Shown: one piece after another, positions 56,848 to 64,000 of the stretch
How positions within the stretch are numbered: the stretch's first letter is position 1
Layout of the letters: each line of letters begins with the position of its first letter
Assembly: GCF_000975055.1 (NCBI RefSeq)
Contig: NZ_BBRB01000002.1
Coordinates: 372,001-436,000 of the forward strand
Length of the DNA stretch: 64,000 nt
Origin: Demequina sediminicola
Lineage (GTDB): Bacteria; Actinomycetota; Actinomycetes; Actinomycetales; Demequinaceae
Direction of reading: 5' to 3'
Made by a program: the position numbers and the translations under genes
Notes under the pieces: model-generated
The model's database searches: none
Told to the model about the DNA's origin: nothing
What the model saw: the letters and a program-made list of their open reading frames with translations, nothing else

Positions 56848-57441
56848 TTAGTAGCCGGTGATTCCGGCCTCATGCATGCAGTCTGTGCCGCTGGCAAGGT
56901 AGGCCTCCACGACAAGATTGAGGTGTTCGTCGTATGTGGCGTCTGCCGGTGCACTGACGCCTGCATCTGCGAGGCACGCGATGATCTGTGGCTTGAGGTT
57001 CTCGAAGAGTTGCGCGCGCCCCGCAACAGACTGGGGGGCCGAATACCAGGCGAGCTCGACATAAAAGCTGTGCTCGGTGAGGCACGCGTCTGCGGGGTCT
57101 ACCTCATTTTCGCCGGGCGGCTCCGAAGCTCCGTACGAATACATGCGTACCGGGTAGCCCTCGGATCTGTCGATCCCCTCGTCTATGACGGTCCTCCCGA
57201 GTGTTGAGATGCAGTCGAGCGACGTGGTCACGGCCTCGTCATACTCGGCAAAGGTGAGTTCGCCGTCGCTCAGCAGCGCGATTTGATCTTCGCCAGCACC
57301 GTCTTCGATTGCCCACTCAATTTCGCTCGCGAAAGGGTTGTCGTGCGAGACCGCATCGGTCGTCGGGTCGGGAGAGCAGGCGGTGGCGACGACCACACTC
57401 GCTGTGATCGCCGCCGCCACTCCCAAGGATGGTCGCGTCAA
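56848..57441 (-). CDS. small Cys-patterned lipoprotein, paralogue D
   Basis: Lipoprotein of 197 residues with lipobox ATAC (Cys22). Diverged family member: GAGEDQIALL, GELTFAEYDEA, LDCISTLG, ACLTEHSFYVELAWY, ACLADAGVSA and the terminal CMHEAGITGY. TTG start at 57441, overlapping the stop of the secreted-protein gene by four bases (TTGA), with GGAG upstream. Confidence 0.8.
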   Translation of the reverse strand: MTRPSLGVAAAITASVVVATACSPDPTTDAVSHDNPFASEIEWAIEDGAGEDQIALLSDGELTFAEYDEAVTTSLDCISTLGRTVIDEGIDRSEGYPVRMYSYGASEPPGENEVDPADACLTEHSFYVELAWYSAPQSVAGRAQLFENLKPQIIACLADAGVSAPADATYDEHLNLVVEAYLASGTDCMHEAGITGY

Positions 57442-57746
57442 CCTCGACTCCAGGCGTCAAAGGAGAGGAATCGAGCTTTTGGTCCTGATTGCGCAAGTGT
57501 CGATGAGTAGTCCCATGACGTCTTGAGATAGACGTAGCTCGGTGAACCAGCGGGCCGGTACCAGTGACGGACTCCCACCCGGTCGCAGTAGATTGCAAGA
57601 TGATCTACGCGGTCGTAGTTGTTGTGGTACACCTTGCTTCCGCATCCTGCGCTCGCGGGTGCTGCGGGCAGTACCGCTGCGGCGAGTCCCCCCATGGTGA
57701 TGGCGGCGACAGTGCCGTAGATGGCAAGTTTGCGCGTGAGTTTCAT
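57438..57746 (-). CDS. small secreted protein leading the lipoprotein/ABC locus
   Basis: Protein of 102 residues with a signal peptide (about 1-33, ending ASA) and a mature part of about 69 residues beginning GCGSKVYHNN. It has two Cys (35 and 54), which could form a disulfide, and is rich in Tyr and Trp. Size and composition would suit a secreted peptide or bacteriocin, with a remote likeness to lactococcin-972-sized products, but I cannot assign a family. ATG at 57746 follows GGAGGAACA. Its stop overlaps paralogue D. Confidence 0.75.
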   Translation of the reverse strand: MKLTRKLAIYGTVAAITMGGLAAAVLPAAPASAGCGSKVYHNNYDRVDHLAIYCDRVGVRHWYRPAGSPSYVYLKTSWDYSSTLAQSGPKARFLSFDAWSRG

Positions 57747-57788
57747 TGTTCCTCCGGTAATTGGCCGCCCTTGGCTTGGGAGGCGTTC

Positions 57789-57859
57789 GGAAACGTTACC
57801 GACGGTTGGTAAGGCCTGCAAGCCCTCATTTGTACTGGCAGCGAGCGGTGAGCAATTCG
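57789..57859 (-). repeat. duplicated regulatory element, copy 2 (upstream of secreted protein)
   Basis: Matches 56694-56763. Here the palindrome is longer: TTACCGACGGTTGGTAA (57796-57812, one mismatch). On the minus strand a TTGCTC and a TACAAA 15 bases apart form a possible promoter, placing the palindrome just inside the transcript, a repressor-type position. The divergent etfB gene begins 45 bases away. Confidence 0.75.
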
Positions 57860-57904
57860 CACAAGTGATGGGCCTGCTGTGTGGACCGCGCTAGGCTGTG
57901 GCCC

Positions 57905-58693
57905 ATGCGCATTCTGGTCACGGTCAAGCACACTCCAGACCTTCAATCTCAAAGGTCCTTCACCGACGGACGGGTCACTCGTACCGCAGAAGACGGCACC
58001 ATGAACGAGCTCGACGAGTACGCCGTTGAAGCGGCACTCCAGCTTGTCGAGGCTGCTGGCGAGGGCGAGGTTTACGCTCTGACTGTTGGTGGACCGGATG
58101 CGGTTGCGGCTGTGCGTAAGGCACTGCAGCTCGGTGTCCATCACGCCCTGCACGTGTCGGATGAGGCTGTTGGTGGATCCGATGTTTTCGGCACCGCCAA
58201 GGTCATCGCGGCTGCGGTGAACAAGATTCATGGAGAGGCGCCACTCGACCTCGTCATCACGGGAATGGCTGCACTCGATGGCCTCACGTCGATGCTCCCC
58301 ACGGCGCTCGCGGCCGAGCTCGACTGGTCCCAACTGACGCTGGCATCGGCCCTCTCGGTCGCCGACGGTGAGGCGACCATCGAGCGTCACCTCGCGGACG
58401 CCCACGAGACCGTGTCGGCACCTCTGCCGGCCGTGGTGTCGGTCACCGACGAGTTGAACAAGCCGCGCTTCCCCAACTTCAAGCTCATCATGGCCGCACG
58501 CAAGGCCCCCGTCACGGTCTGGACTCTCGAAGACCTTGGGGTCAACGCGGCCGATGCGGGTGCAGGCGCATCGCGCACCACAGTGGTCGACGCTTCCGAA
58601 CGACCCCCCCGAGCTGACCGTGTCAAGGTCACCGATACCGGTGACGCTGGCACACAACTCGCAGACTTCCTCATTGAGAAGGGACTGGCATGA
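57905..58693 (+). CDS. etfB: electron transfer flavoprotein subunit beta
   Basis: Beta subunit (FixA family), 262 residues. It holds the AMP site and takes electrons from acyl-CoA and other dehydrogenases together with EtfA. Typical segments are MRILVTVKHTPD, MNELDEYAVEAALQL and DLVITGMAALDGLTSMLP. ATG at 57905; the frame is open a few codons further. Overlaps etfA by four bases (ATGA). Confidence 0.95.
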   Translation: MRILVTVKHTPDLQSQRSFTDGRVTRTAEDGTMNELDEYAVEAALQLVEAAGEGEVYALTVGGPDAVAAVRKALQLGVHHALHVSDEAVGGSDVFGTAKVIAAAVNKIHGEAPLDLVITGMAALDGLTSMLPTALAAELDWSQLTLASALSVADGEATIERHLADAHETVSAPLPAVVSVTDELNKPRFPNFKLIMAARKAPVTVWTLEDLGVNAADAGAGASRTTVVDASERPPRADRVKVTDTGDAGTQLADFLIEKGLA

Positions 58694-59640
58694 CTACCGT
58701 CGCCGTACTGATTGACCACCGCGACGGCGCTGTCACGCGTCCCTCGCTCGAAGCCCTGACACTCGCACGATCGCTGGGTACACCCGTCGCTGTATGGCTC
58801 GGGGAGTCGCCCAGCGCCGATGCCGCGGCTCAGCTCGGGGAGTACGGTGCCACCGAGGTGCGTGTGGTGGATGTAGCCGATGCTCGCCTCGCCGCGAGCG
58901 CTGCGGCCGCCCTCGGTGCAGCGTCCGATGACGCCGACGTCATTGTGGTGATCTCGACGTTCGTCACGAAGGAAATTGTCACCCGCCTGGCGATGACCAC
59001 CGGCGCAGGTGTGGTCGTTGACGCTGCTGGCGCGGAGATTGTCGACGGCAAGGTTGAAGCACTCCAGACCGTGTTTGCTGCAACCTGGAATGTGCGCACG
59101 CGTATTGATGCGGACAAGGCGATTATCGGTGTGCGGCCGAATACCACTCAGGCCACGCCCGCCGACAGTGCCGGCGCGGGCACCATCATTGACGTCTCAG
59201 TAGACCTGCCTGAAACCCGTGAGCGCGTCGTCTCAGTGGCGCCGGTGGAGCAGAGTGACGGCACGCCATTGGCTGAGGCGCCCGTCGTAGTCTCGGGTGG
59301 ACGTGGCACCGGTGGTGACTACACGCTGGTGAGTGAACTCGCCGACCTCCTGGGCGGCGCAGTGGGTGCATCGCGCGATGCCACGGACGAGGGCTGGATC
59401 AGTCACGAGCACATGGTCGGTCAGACCGGCACTACCGTCACGCCCGCGCTTTATGTGGCATGCGGCATCTCCGGCGCCGTTCACCACCGTGGCGGCATGC
59501 AGGCATCAGGGACGATTGTGGCGATCAACATGGACCCCGACGCCCCAATCTTCGAGATCGCCGACTTCGGCGTTGTCGGAAGCCTCTTTGACGTCATCCC
59601 GCAGACGATCGAGCGCATCAAGGAACGCCGCGGCGCCTAA
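58690..59640 (+). CDS. etfA: electron transfer flavoprotein subunit alpha
   Basis: FAD-binding alpha subunit (FixB), 316 residues. The C-terminal FAD domain shows SGGRGTGG, SRDATDEGWISHEHMVGQTG and CGISGAVHHRGGM, then ADFGVVGSLFDVIP. It forms a heterodimer with EtfB. In this region many actinobacteria carry etfBA followed by the cysteine desulfurase and mnmA genes, as begins to be seen here. Confidence 0.96.
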   Translation: MTTVAVLIDHRDGAVTRPSLEALTLARSLGTPVAVWLGESPSADAAAQLGEYGATEVRVVDVADARLAASAAAALGAASDDADVIVVISTFVTKEIVTRLAMTTGAGVVVDAAGAEIVDGKVEALQTVFAATWNVRTRIDADKAIIGVRPNTTQATPADSAGAGTIIDVSVDLPETRERVVSVAPVEQSDGTPLAEAPVVVSGGRGTGGDYTLVSELADLLGGAVGASRDATDEGWISHEHMVGQTGTTVTPALYVACGISGAVHHRGGMQASGTIVAINMDPDAPIFEIADFGVVGSLFDVIPQTIERIKERRGA

Positions 59641-59644
59641 TTGT

Positions 59645-60058
59645 CTACGCGCTGTCCCCGCGTAGCGGGTCGTTTTCACCGCCGTAGCCAACATTGCCGA
59701 GCACCGCGTACCCCTCTTCGGAGTGTGCTGTGCGGTACCGCTGGTAGAACGCTTGAGCTGCGTCATCGTCACGTTCGTGCACGATGACCCACACCGCATC
59801 GGCCCGGCCCTCCTCTAGCGTGACGAAACCGTCGAAACACACGGCGACACGCTGGGCGGAGGAGTTATTCGCGTGCTCTGTGGCGCGGGCAACACCCGCA
59901 TCTGGAGTGTTCCCGGGGCACGGCGTGAGAGTGCGACGCCCGGCCCCATCCTCTTCAACCACGAACGGTTCGACGGGCCCTTGGGCGGCACCAGCAACTG
60001 CATGGTCAAGCGTCGCGATCGCGAGCGCGTGAAGTGAGGATGAACCGGGTATCTCCAT
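59645..60058 (-). CDS. hypothetical protein
   Basis: Protein of 137 residues without a family I recognise. It has a short amphipathic start, a beta-rich centre (VAVCFDGFVTLEEGRADAVWVIVHERDDD) and an acidic end. No signal peptide with ATG at 60058; an upstream frame to 60106 is less likely. Its stop is four bases from that of etfA, so the genes converge. The DNA between has no clear hairpin. Confidence 0.6.
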   Translation of the reverse strand: MEIPGSSSLHALAIATLDHAVAGAAQGPVEPFVVEEDGAGRRTLTPCPGNTPDAGVARATEHANNSSAQRVAVCFDGFVTLEEGRADAVWVIVHERDDDAAQAFYQRYRTAHSEEGYAVLGNVGYGGENDPLRGDSA

Positions 60059-60186
60059 GCCACCACCGTAGCGGGGACTTACGCTAGGTTCGGGAGAGTG
60101 CTTCACTTCGATTTCATGACGAAAGTGGTGTGACGCCCTTGTACCGGAGGACCGGCGGGTAGCCGCCAGATAGGACGAACAGCGCC

Positions 60187-61905
60187 GTGTCAGAGTCTCG
60201 CAGCGAACGGACGAACTGGAAGAACCGCAAGCGCAAGAAGGACGGCTTGTGGTCTCAGTTTTCGCGCAAGCACCTGAAGAAGGATGCGTCCTCGGGCGTG
60301 CTACTCGGCATCGAAAGTGTTCCCGACGGCCTGGCGAACGCGATCCTCGCAGGTGTGAACCCGATGGCCGGTCTTTACGCCTACATGCTGGGATTGACCG
60401 GAGGTGCGTTCTTTACCGGGACGGCCATGATGGCTGTGGGTGTGACCGGTGCCATGGCGCTCGTGGTTGCTGACGTCAACCTCTCGTCGTATACGGATCC
60501 CACTGCCGCACTTGCGACGCTGACGTTGCTCACCGGAATCGTGATGATCATTGCTGGGGTGGCGCGGCTGGGCAAGCTGGTGCGCTTTGTTCCCACCGCG
60601 GTGATGACCGGGTTTGTCGCCGCCGTCGGTGTCAACATCATCCTCGGTCAGTTTGAGAACATCACAGGCGTTGACCCGGATCAGGGCAACCGCATCCTGG
60701 ACGCGCTCTGGACAGTGACGCACCCTGGCGACTTGAACTGGTGGTCCACGTCGCTGGGGTTGGCCTCAATAGCGCTGATTGTGTGGCTGAGCAGCACCCG
60801 CATGGGGCCGATGGGTATGGTCCTCGCCGTCATCATCGCGACGGGTGTAGCCGCGGCACTGAACGCCTGGACCCAAGGCGAGATTGCTTTGGTACGTGAC
60901 ATCGCCGAGATCGAATCCGGCTTCCCCCCAGTAGCACTGCCTGACCTGACTCTGGTGGCCTCTCTTGCAGTGCCAGCCTTGTCGCTCGCGTTCGTGGGAC
61001 TGATCCAGGGTGCCGCTGTCACGACGAACGTCGCTGACCCCGAGCGCGGCCCTGCTTCGAACTCCAAGGACTTCATCGGTCAAGGTGCCGGAAACATCGC
61101 GTCGGGCGTGTTCTCGGGGATGCCCGTGGGAGCCTCGATGTCGGGGTCGACCTTGGTGGCGCAGGCAGGTGCTCGAAGCCGCACGGCGTTGCTCTTCGCG
61201 GCCTTCGCTCTTGCTGTCACGGTGCTGTTCCTCGGCGACGCTGTGAGTGCCGTGGCGATGCCGGCCCTGGCAGCCCTGCTGGTGACCGTCGGCTATGCAG
61301 CAATTAAGCCGGAAAAGGTGCGTACGGTTCTCAAGACCGGCCCCATTCAGAGCACGTTGATGATTGTGACCTTCGCGTTGACGCTGCTGATTCCTCTGCA
61401 CCTCGCCGTGCTCGTAGGTGTGGGCCTCGGAATTGTCATGTTCGTGTCGCAGACCTCAAACAAGCTGATCTTGAAGCGGCTTGAGGTCGAGGCTGGCGGA
61501 GAAATCCGGGAGTCCGCGCCACCTCAGACACTTGAAGGCGGCAGCATCGAAGTTCTGCAGCCCTATGGCTCGATGTTCTTCGCATCGTCTCCGGTCTTTG
61601 ACGCACAACTCCCGAAGGTCACGTCTGACAGCGGTGGGGCCATCGTCATTTTCCGGTTGCGAGGCATTGACCAGGTTGGCCTGTCCCACATCGATGTACT
61701 CCGACGCTACTGTTCCAGCGTGATCGGTCAAGGTGGAACTGTGAAGTTCGTCCTCAATGACGCCAACGTGCGGCAGCAGTTCGAGCGTGAGAGGCTCGTC
61801 TCGTTGGTCGGCGAGGACAACGTCTATATGGGTAGTGAATGGCTGGGTCGTGCGACGCGCGCGGCGTATGCCGACGCGAGAAGTGAGATCGAAAGGTCGC
61901 AATGA
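60187..61905 (+). CDS. SulP family anion transporter with STAS domain, copy 1
   Basis: SLC26/SulP transporter of 572 residues: about ten to fourteen membrane segments (from GVLLGIESVPDGLANAILAGVNP), then a C-terminal STAS domain (about 455-560). The STAS loop reads IDQVGLSHID where active members have a D-S/T-G phosphorylation site, so that residue is lost. GTG start at 60187. Family members carry sulfate, bicarbonate or dicarboxylates. It overlaps copy 2 by four bases. Confidence 0.9.
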   Translation: MSESRSERTNWKNRKRKKDGLWSQFSRKHLKKDASSGVLLGIESVPDGLANAILAGVNPMAGLYAYMLGLTGGAFFTGTAMMAVGVTGAMALVVADVNLSSYTDPTAALATLTLLTGIVMIIAGVARLGKLVRFVPTAVMTGFVAAVGVNIILGQFENITGVDPDQGNRILDALWTVTHPGDLNWWSTSLGLASIALIVWLSSTRMGPMGMVLAVIIATGVAAALNAWTQGEIALVRDIAEIESGFPPVALPDLTLVASLAVPALSLAFVGLIQGAAVTTNVADPERGPASNSKDFIGQGAGNIASGVFSGMPVGASMSGSTLVAQAGARSRTALLFAAFALAVTVLFLGDAVSAVAMPALAALLVTVGYAAIKPEKVRTVLKTGPIQSTLMIVTFALTLLIPLHLAVLVGVGLGIVMFVSQTSNKLILKRLEVEAGGEIRESAPPQTLEGGSIEVLQPYGSMFFASSPVFDAQLPKVTSDSGGAIVIFRLRGIDQVGLSHIDVLRRYCSSVIGQGGTVKFVLNDANVRQQFERERLVSLVGEDNVYMGSEWLGRATRAAYADARSEIERSQ

Positions 61906-63644
61906 GCGCATCTGGGGCATCGTCAAAGGCGACGTGGAAGCCCGCATGGGCAGTGGGTTACCGGCCGTCGTGGCTTCGCGGCGACATCATTGCGGCGCTC
62001 ACTGTCTGGGCGGTGCTCATCCCCGAGTCTTTGGCCTACGCAACAATTGCAGGTGTTCCCCCAGAGATGGGGCTGTACGCTGCGGTTCCGTCGCTCATCA
62101 TCTATGGGCTCATCGGGTCATCGCGGGTATTGATCGTCGGACCGATGTCCGCCACCGCCGCACTCTCCGCTTCCATTATCGCGCTCCAAGCTGGCGGCGA
62201 CGCTGATCTCTACATCCAACTCTCGATCGGGCTATCGATCGTGACGGGTGTCTTGGCGATCCTGGCCGGTGTCCTCCGTCTCGGCTTCCTCGCATCGTTC
62301 ATCTCAGAACCGGTACTTAAGGGATTCATCGTTGGCCTTGCTCTGACCATCATCGCGGGTCAAATCCCTGGTCTACTGGGGGTGGAGAAACCTGAGGGGG
62401 CATTTTTCGAGAAGATCTGGGGCACCGTTCAAGAGCTGGGGAGCATCGATGGACTGACCATCACCGTGGGCGCCATTGCGCTCGCGATACTTCTGGCATT
62501 CAAGAAATGGCTACCTACCTTGCCAGCCGCACTCATCGTCGCGTTGGGAGGCATTTTTGTGGTGCGCCTCATGTCGCTGGAGGAGCAGGGCCTGGAAGTC
62601 GTGGGCACCATTCCTGCGGGACTTCCTGGACTAGGGGCGCCGGAAGTGACCTTGAGCCAGTACGGCCAGCTCATCGCACCTGCGGTGGGACTGATGCTGA
62701 TTGGTTTCGTCGAGGGTCTCGCCGCAGCAAAGGTCTATGCAGATCGTGACGGCTACAGGATCAATGCGAACCGCGAACTGATGGGTCTGGGTGGAGCGAA
62801 CCTCGGCTCAGGGTTTTTTGGCGGCATGGTCGTCAACGGGTCCTTGTCCAAGACTGCGGTCAATGGGTCTGCAGGTGGTCGGACACCCTTGGCGTCCATT
62901 TTTGTGGGTGTCCTGACAATCCTGACGTTGCTGTTCTTGACCGGCCTGTTTGAGAGTTTGCCGGAGGCCGTGCTTTCTGCCATCGTCATCGGCGCCGTGA
63001 TTGAACTCGTGGATTTCACGTTCTTGAAGCGCCTTTACAAGGTGTGGTCTGCGCCGCTCGAACGCATTTATCGCGCGGCCGCACGGGTGGACTTTATCGG
63101 TGCCACGGCCGCGCTGATCGGCGTGTTGCTGTTCGACACTTTGCCCGGGCTTCTCATCGGCGTCGTGATCTCGCTGGTCCTACTGATCTACCGGGCATCC
63201 CGCCCCTATATGGCGCATCTGGGCGCTCTTGCCGATCAGCACCAGATCTGGGTGGATGTTTCTCGTCACGAAGATGCCGTCGAAGATAAGAACGTGGCGG
63301 TCCTCCGTGTCGAGGCAGGGCTCTTCTTCGCCAACTCGGACTATGTGCGCGACGCGATCAACGAAGCGGCTCAGGGGGAGGCCTCAGCAGTGGTTCTCGA
63401 CGTCGAGTCGGTGCCATACGTCGACGCGACCGGTGCGGCCACACTTGTTCGCGTGCATCGTGAACTGGCGGATATCGGGGTGCCGTTCGTCCTTGCGCGG
63501 GTGCGTGGTCAAGTGCGCGATGTGGTGACCAGGGTGGAAGCAGACGTTGCGATCGATCTGACGACACGATCGGTTGCGGGGGCAGTCGCTGAGGCGACCA
63601 GGCTCATCGGCGCTTCGTCGCCCCCTGAAGGTGGCACCGAGTAG
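61902..63644 (+). CDS. SulP family anion transporter with STAS domain, copy 2
   Basis: Second SulP transporter, 580 residues, more typical of the family: N-terminal PSWLRGDIIAALTVWAVLIPESLAYATIAGVPPEMGLYAA is the canonical SulP signature, and the STAS domain has the regular PYVDATGAATL phosphorylation loop. The two copies are diverged, so they are not recent duplicates. ATGA overlap with copy 1 implies equal synthesis. Substrate unknown. Confidence 0.93.
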   Translation: MSASGASSKATWKPAWAVGYRPSWLRGDIIAALTVWAVLIPESLAYATIAGVPPEMGLYAAVPSLIIYGLIGSSRVLIVGPMSATAALSASIIALQAGGDADLYIQLSIGLSIVTGVLAILAGVLRLGFLASFISEPVLKGFIVGLALTIIAGQIPGLLGVEKPEGAFFEKIWGTVQELGSIDGLTITVGAIALAILLAFKKWLPTLPAALIVALGGIFVVRLMSLEEQGLEVVGTIPAGLPGLGAPEVTLSQYGQLIAPAVGLMLIGFVEGLAAAKVYADRDGYRINANRELMGLGGANLGSGFFGGMVVNGSLSKTAVNGSAGGRTPLASIFVGVLTILTLLFLTGLFESLPEAVLSAIVIGAVIELVDFTFLKRLYKVWSAPLERIYRAAARVDFIGATAALIGVLLFDTLPGLLIGVVISLVLLIYRASRPYMAHLGALADQHQIWVDVSRHEDAVEDKNVAVLRVEAGLFFANSDYVRDAINEAAQGEASAVVLDVESVPYVDATGAATLVRVHRELADIGVPFVLARVRGQVRDVVTRVEADVAIDLTTRSVAGAVAEATRLIGASSPPEGGTE

Positions 63645-63674
63645 AGCACCCCAGTTTCCGTACACTGGCGGCCT

Positions 63675-64000
63675 ATGGACACTCACTACCTTGACCACGC
63701 GGCAACTACGCCGATGCTGGAGTCCGCTGTACAAGAAGTAGCGAAGCGCATGTCCATTGTTGGCAACCCCTCCGCGCCTCACGCCGCTGGACGTGCAGCG
63801 CGGGCAGTAGTGGATGATGCGCGCGAACGGCTCGCGCGCGCGGTAGACGCTCACCCGAGCGAAGTGATCTGGACTTCCGGTGGCACCGAGGCGGACAATC
63901 TGGCGTTGAAGGGCTTGTTTTGGGCTCGCAATGAGGCTGAGCCCTTGCGGACCCGCGTCCTCGTGTCGGCAGTGGAGCACCATGCAGTGCTGGAACCTGC
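63675..64000 (+). CDS. cysteine desulfurase, NifS/IscS-like (3' truncated by window)
   Basis: First 108 residues of a class V aminotransferase-fold desulfurase that supplies sulfur for Fe-S clusters and tRNA thiolation. Visible are YLDHAATTPML, VGNPSAPHAAGRAARA, the PLP-phosphate loop TSGGTEADNLAL and VEHHAVLE. The catalytic Lys and Cys lie beyond the window. A TACACT at 63661-63666 could be a -10 with a short leader. Confidence 0.95.
   Translation, partial: MDTHYLDHAATTPMLESAVQEVAKRMSIVGNPSAPHAAGRAARAVVDDARERLARAVDAHPSEVIWTSGGTEADNLALKGLFWARNEAEPLRTRVLVSAVEHHAVLEP

Overview
The window is chromosomal DNA from a high-GC Gram-positive bacterium, most likely an actinobacterium of the Micrococcales (Cellulomonas/Demequina-like; this is inference). 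Reasons: the rho-rpmE-prfA-prmC-tsaC-tagO/wecA-atpIBEFHAGDC-nucS order, the mismatch endonuclease NucS/EndoMS, the GlgE alpha-glucan pathway, many GTG/TTG starts, and Asn/Arg-rich inserts in Rho. No rRNA, tRNA, CRISPR array, prophage or insertion sequence was recognised.

Layout. 1-9.2 kb: the 3' part of an ABC exporter gene, two tandem amidohydrolase-3 paralogues, two DHA2-type MFS exporters and a TRIC/UPF0126 membrane protein. 9.2-16.9 kb: a ribose-type sugar ABC system (permease, ATPase, divergent binding lipoprotein) with a Gfo/Idh/MocA oxidoreductase, a TIM-barrel isomerase and a ROK regulator, probably one catabolic module. 17-32.7 kb: conserved housekeeping block (SHOCT and DUF6325-like small proteins, Rho, L31, RF1, PrmC, TsaC, a polyprenyl-phosphate GlcNAc-1-P transferase, the full F1Fo ATP synthase operon, NucS). 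32.7-38.3 kb: an ECF-like sigma factor with a membrane partner, a GH1 beta-glucosidase behind two palindromes, an extragenic repeat cluster, and two alpha/beta hydrolases. 38.3-43.9 kb: a DivIVA-like giant coiled-coil protein with 11-residue repeats, a membrane protein, a lipoprotein, and a thioredoxin-fold/TPR protein without its CxxC. 44-51.2 kb: GlgX, GlgE, GlgB and a DUF5701-like protein. 51.4-57.9 kb: an accessory locus (see below). 57.9-64 kb: EtfBA, a small unknown protein, two overlapping SulP transporters and the start of a cysteine desulfurase.

The most unusual region is 51.4-57.9 kb. It has a MacB-like ABC transporter (permease, ATPase, and an adaptor carrying a peptidoglycan-binding-like domain). 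Five related small lipoprotein genes surround it, sharing a Cys-based pattern and C-termini such as EAGIxGY; one is a frameshifted relic. A small secreted protein gene leads the locus and overlaps the next gene by four bases. A regulatory element of about 70 bp is duplicated, lying upstream of the secreted-protein gene and again upstream of the second half of the locus. I do not recognise this as a described system. A cell-envelope export or peptide/stress-response function is inference.
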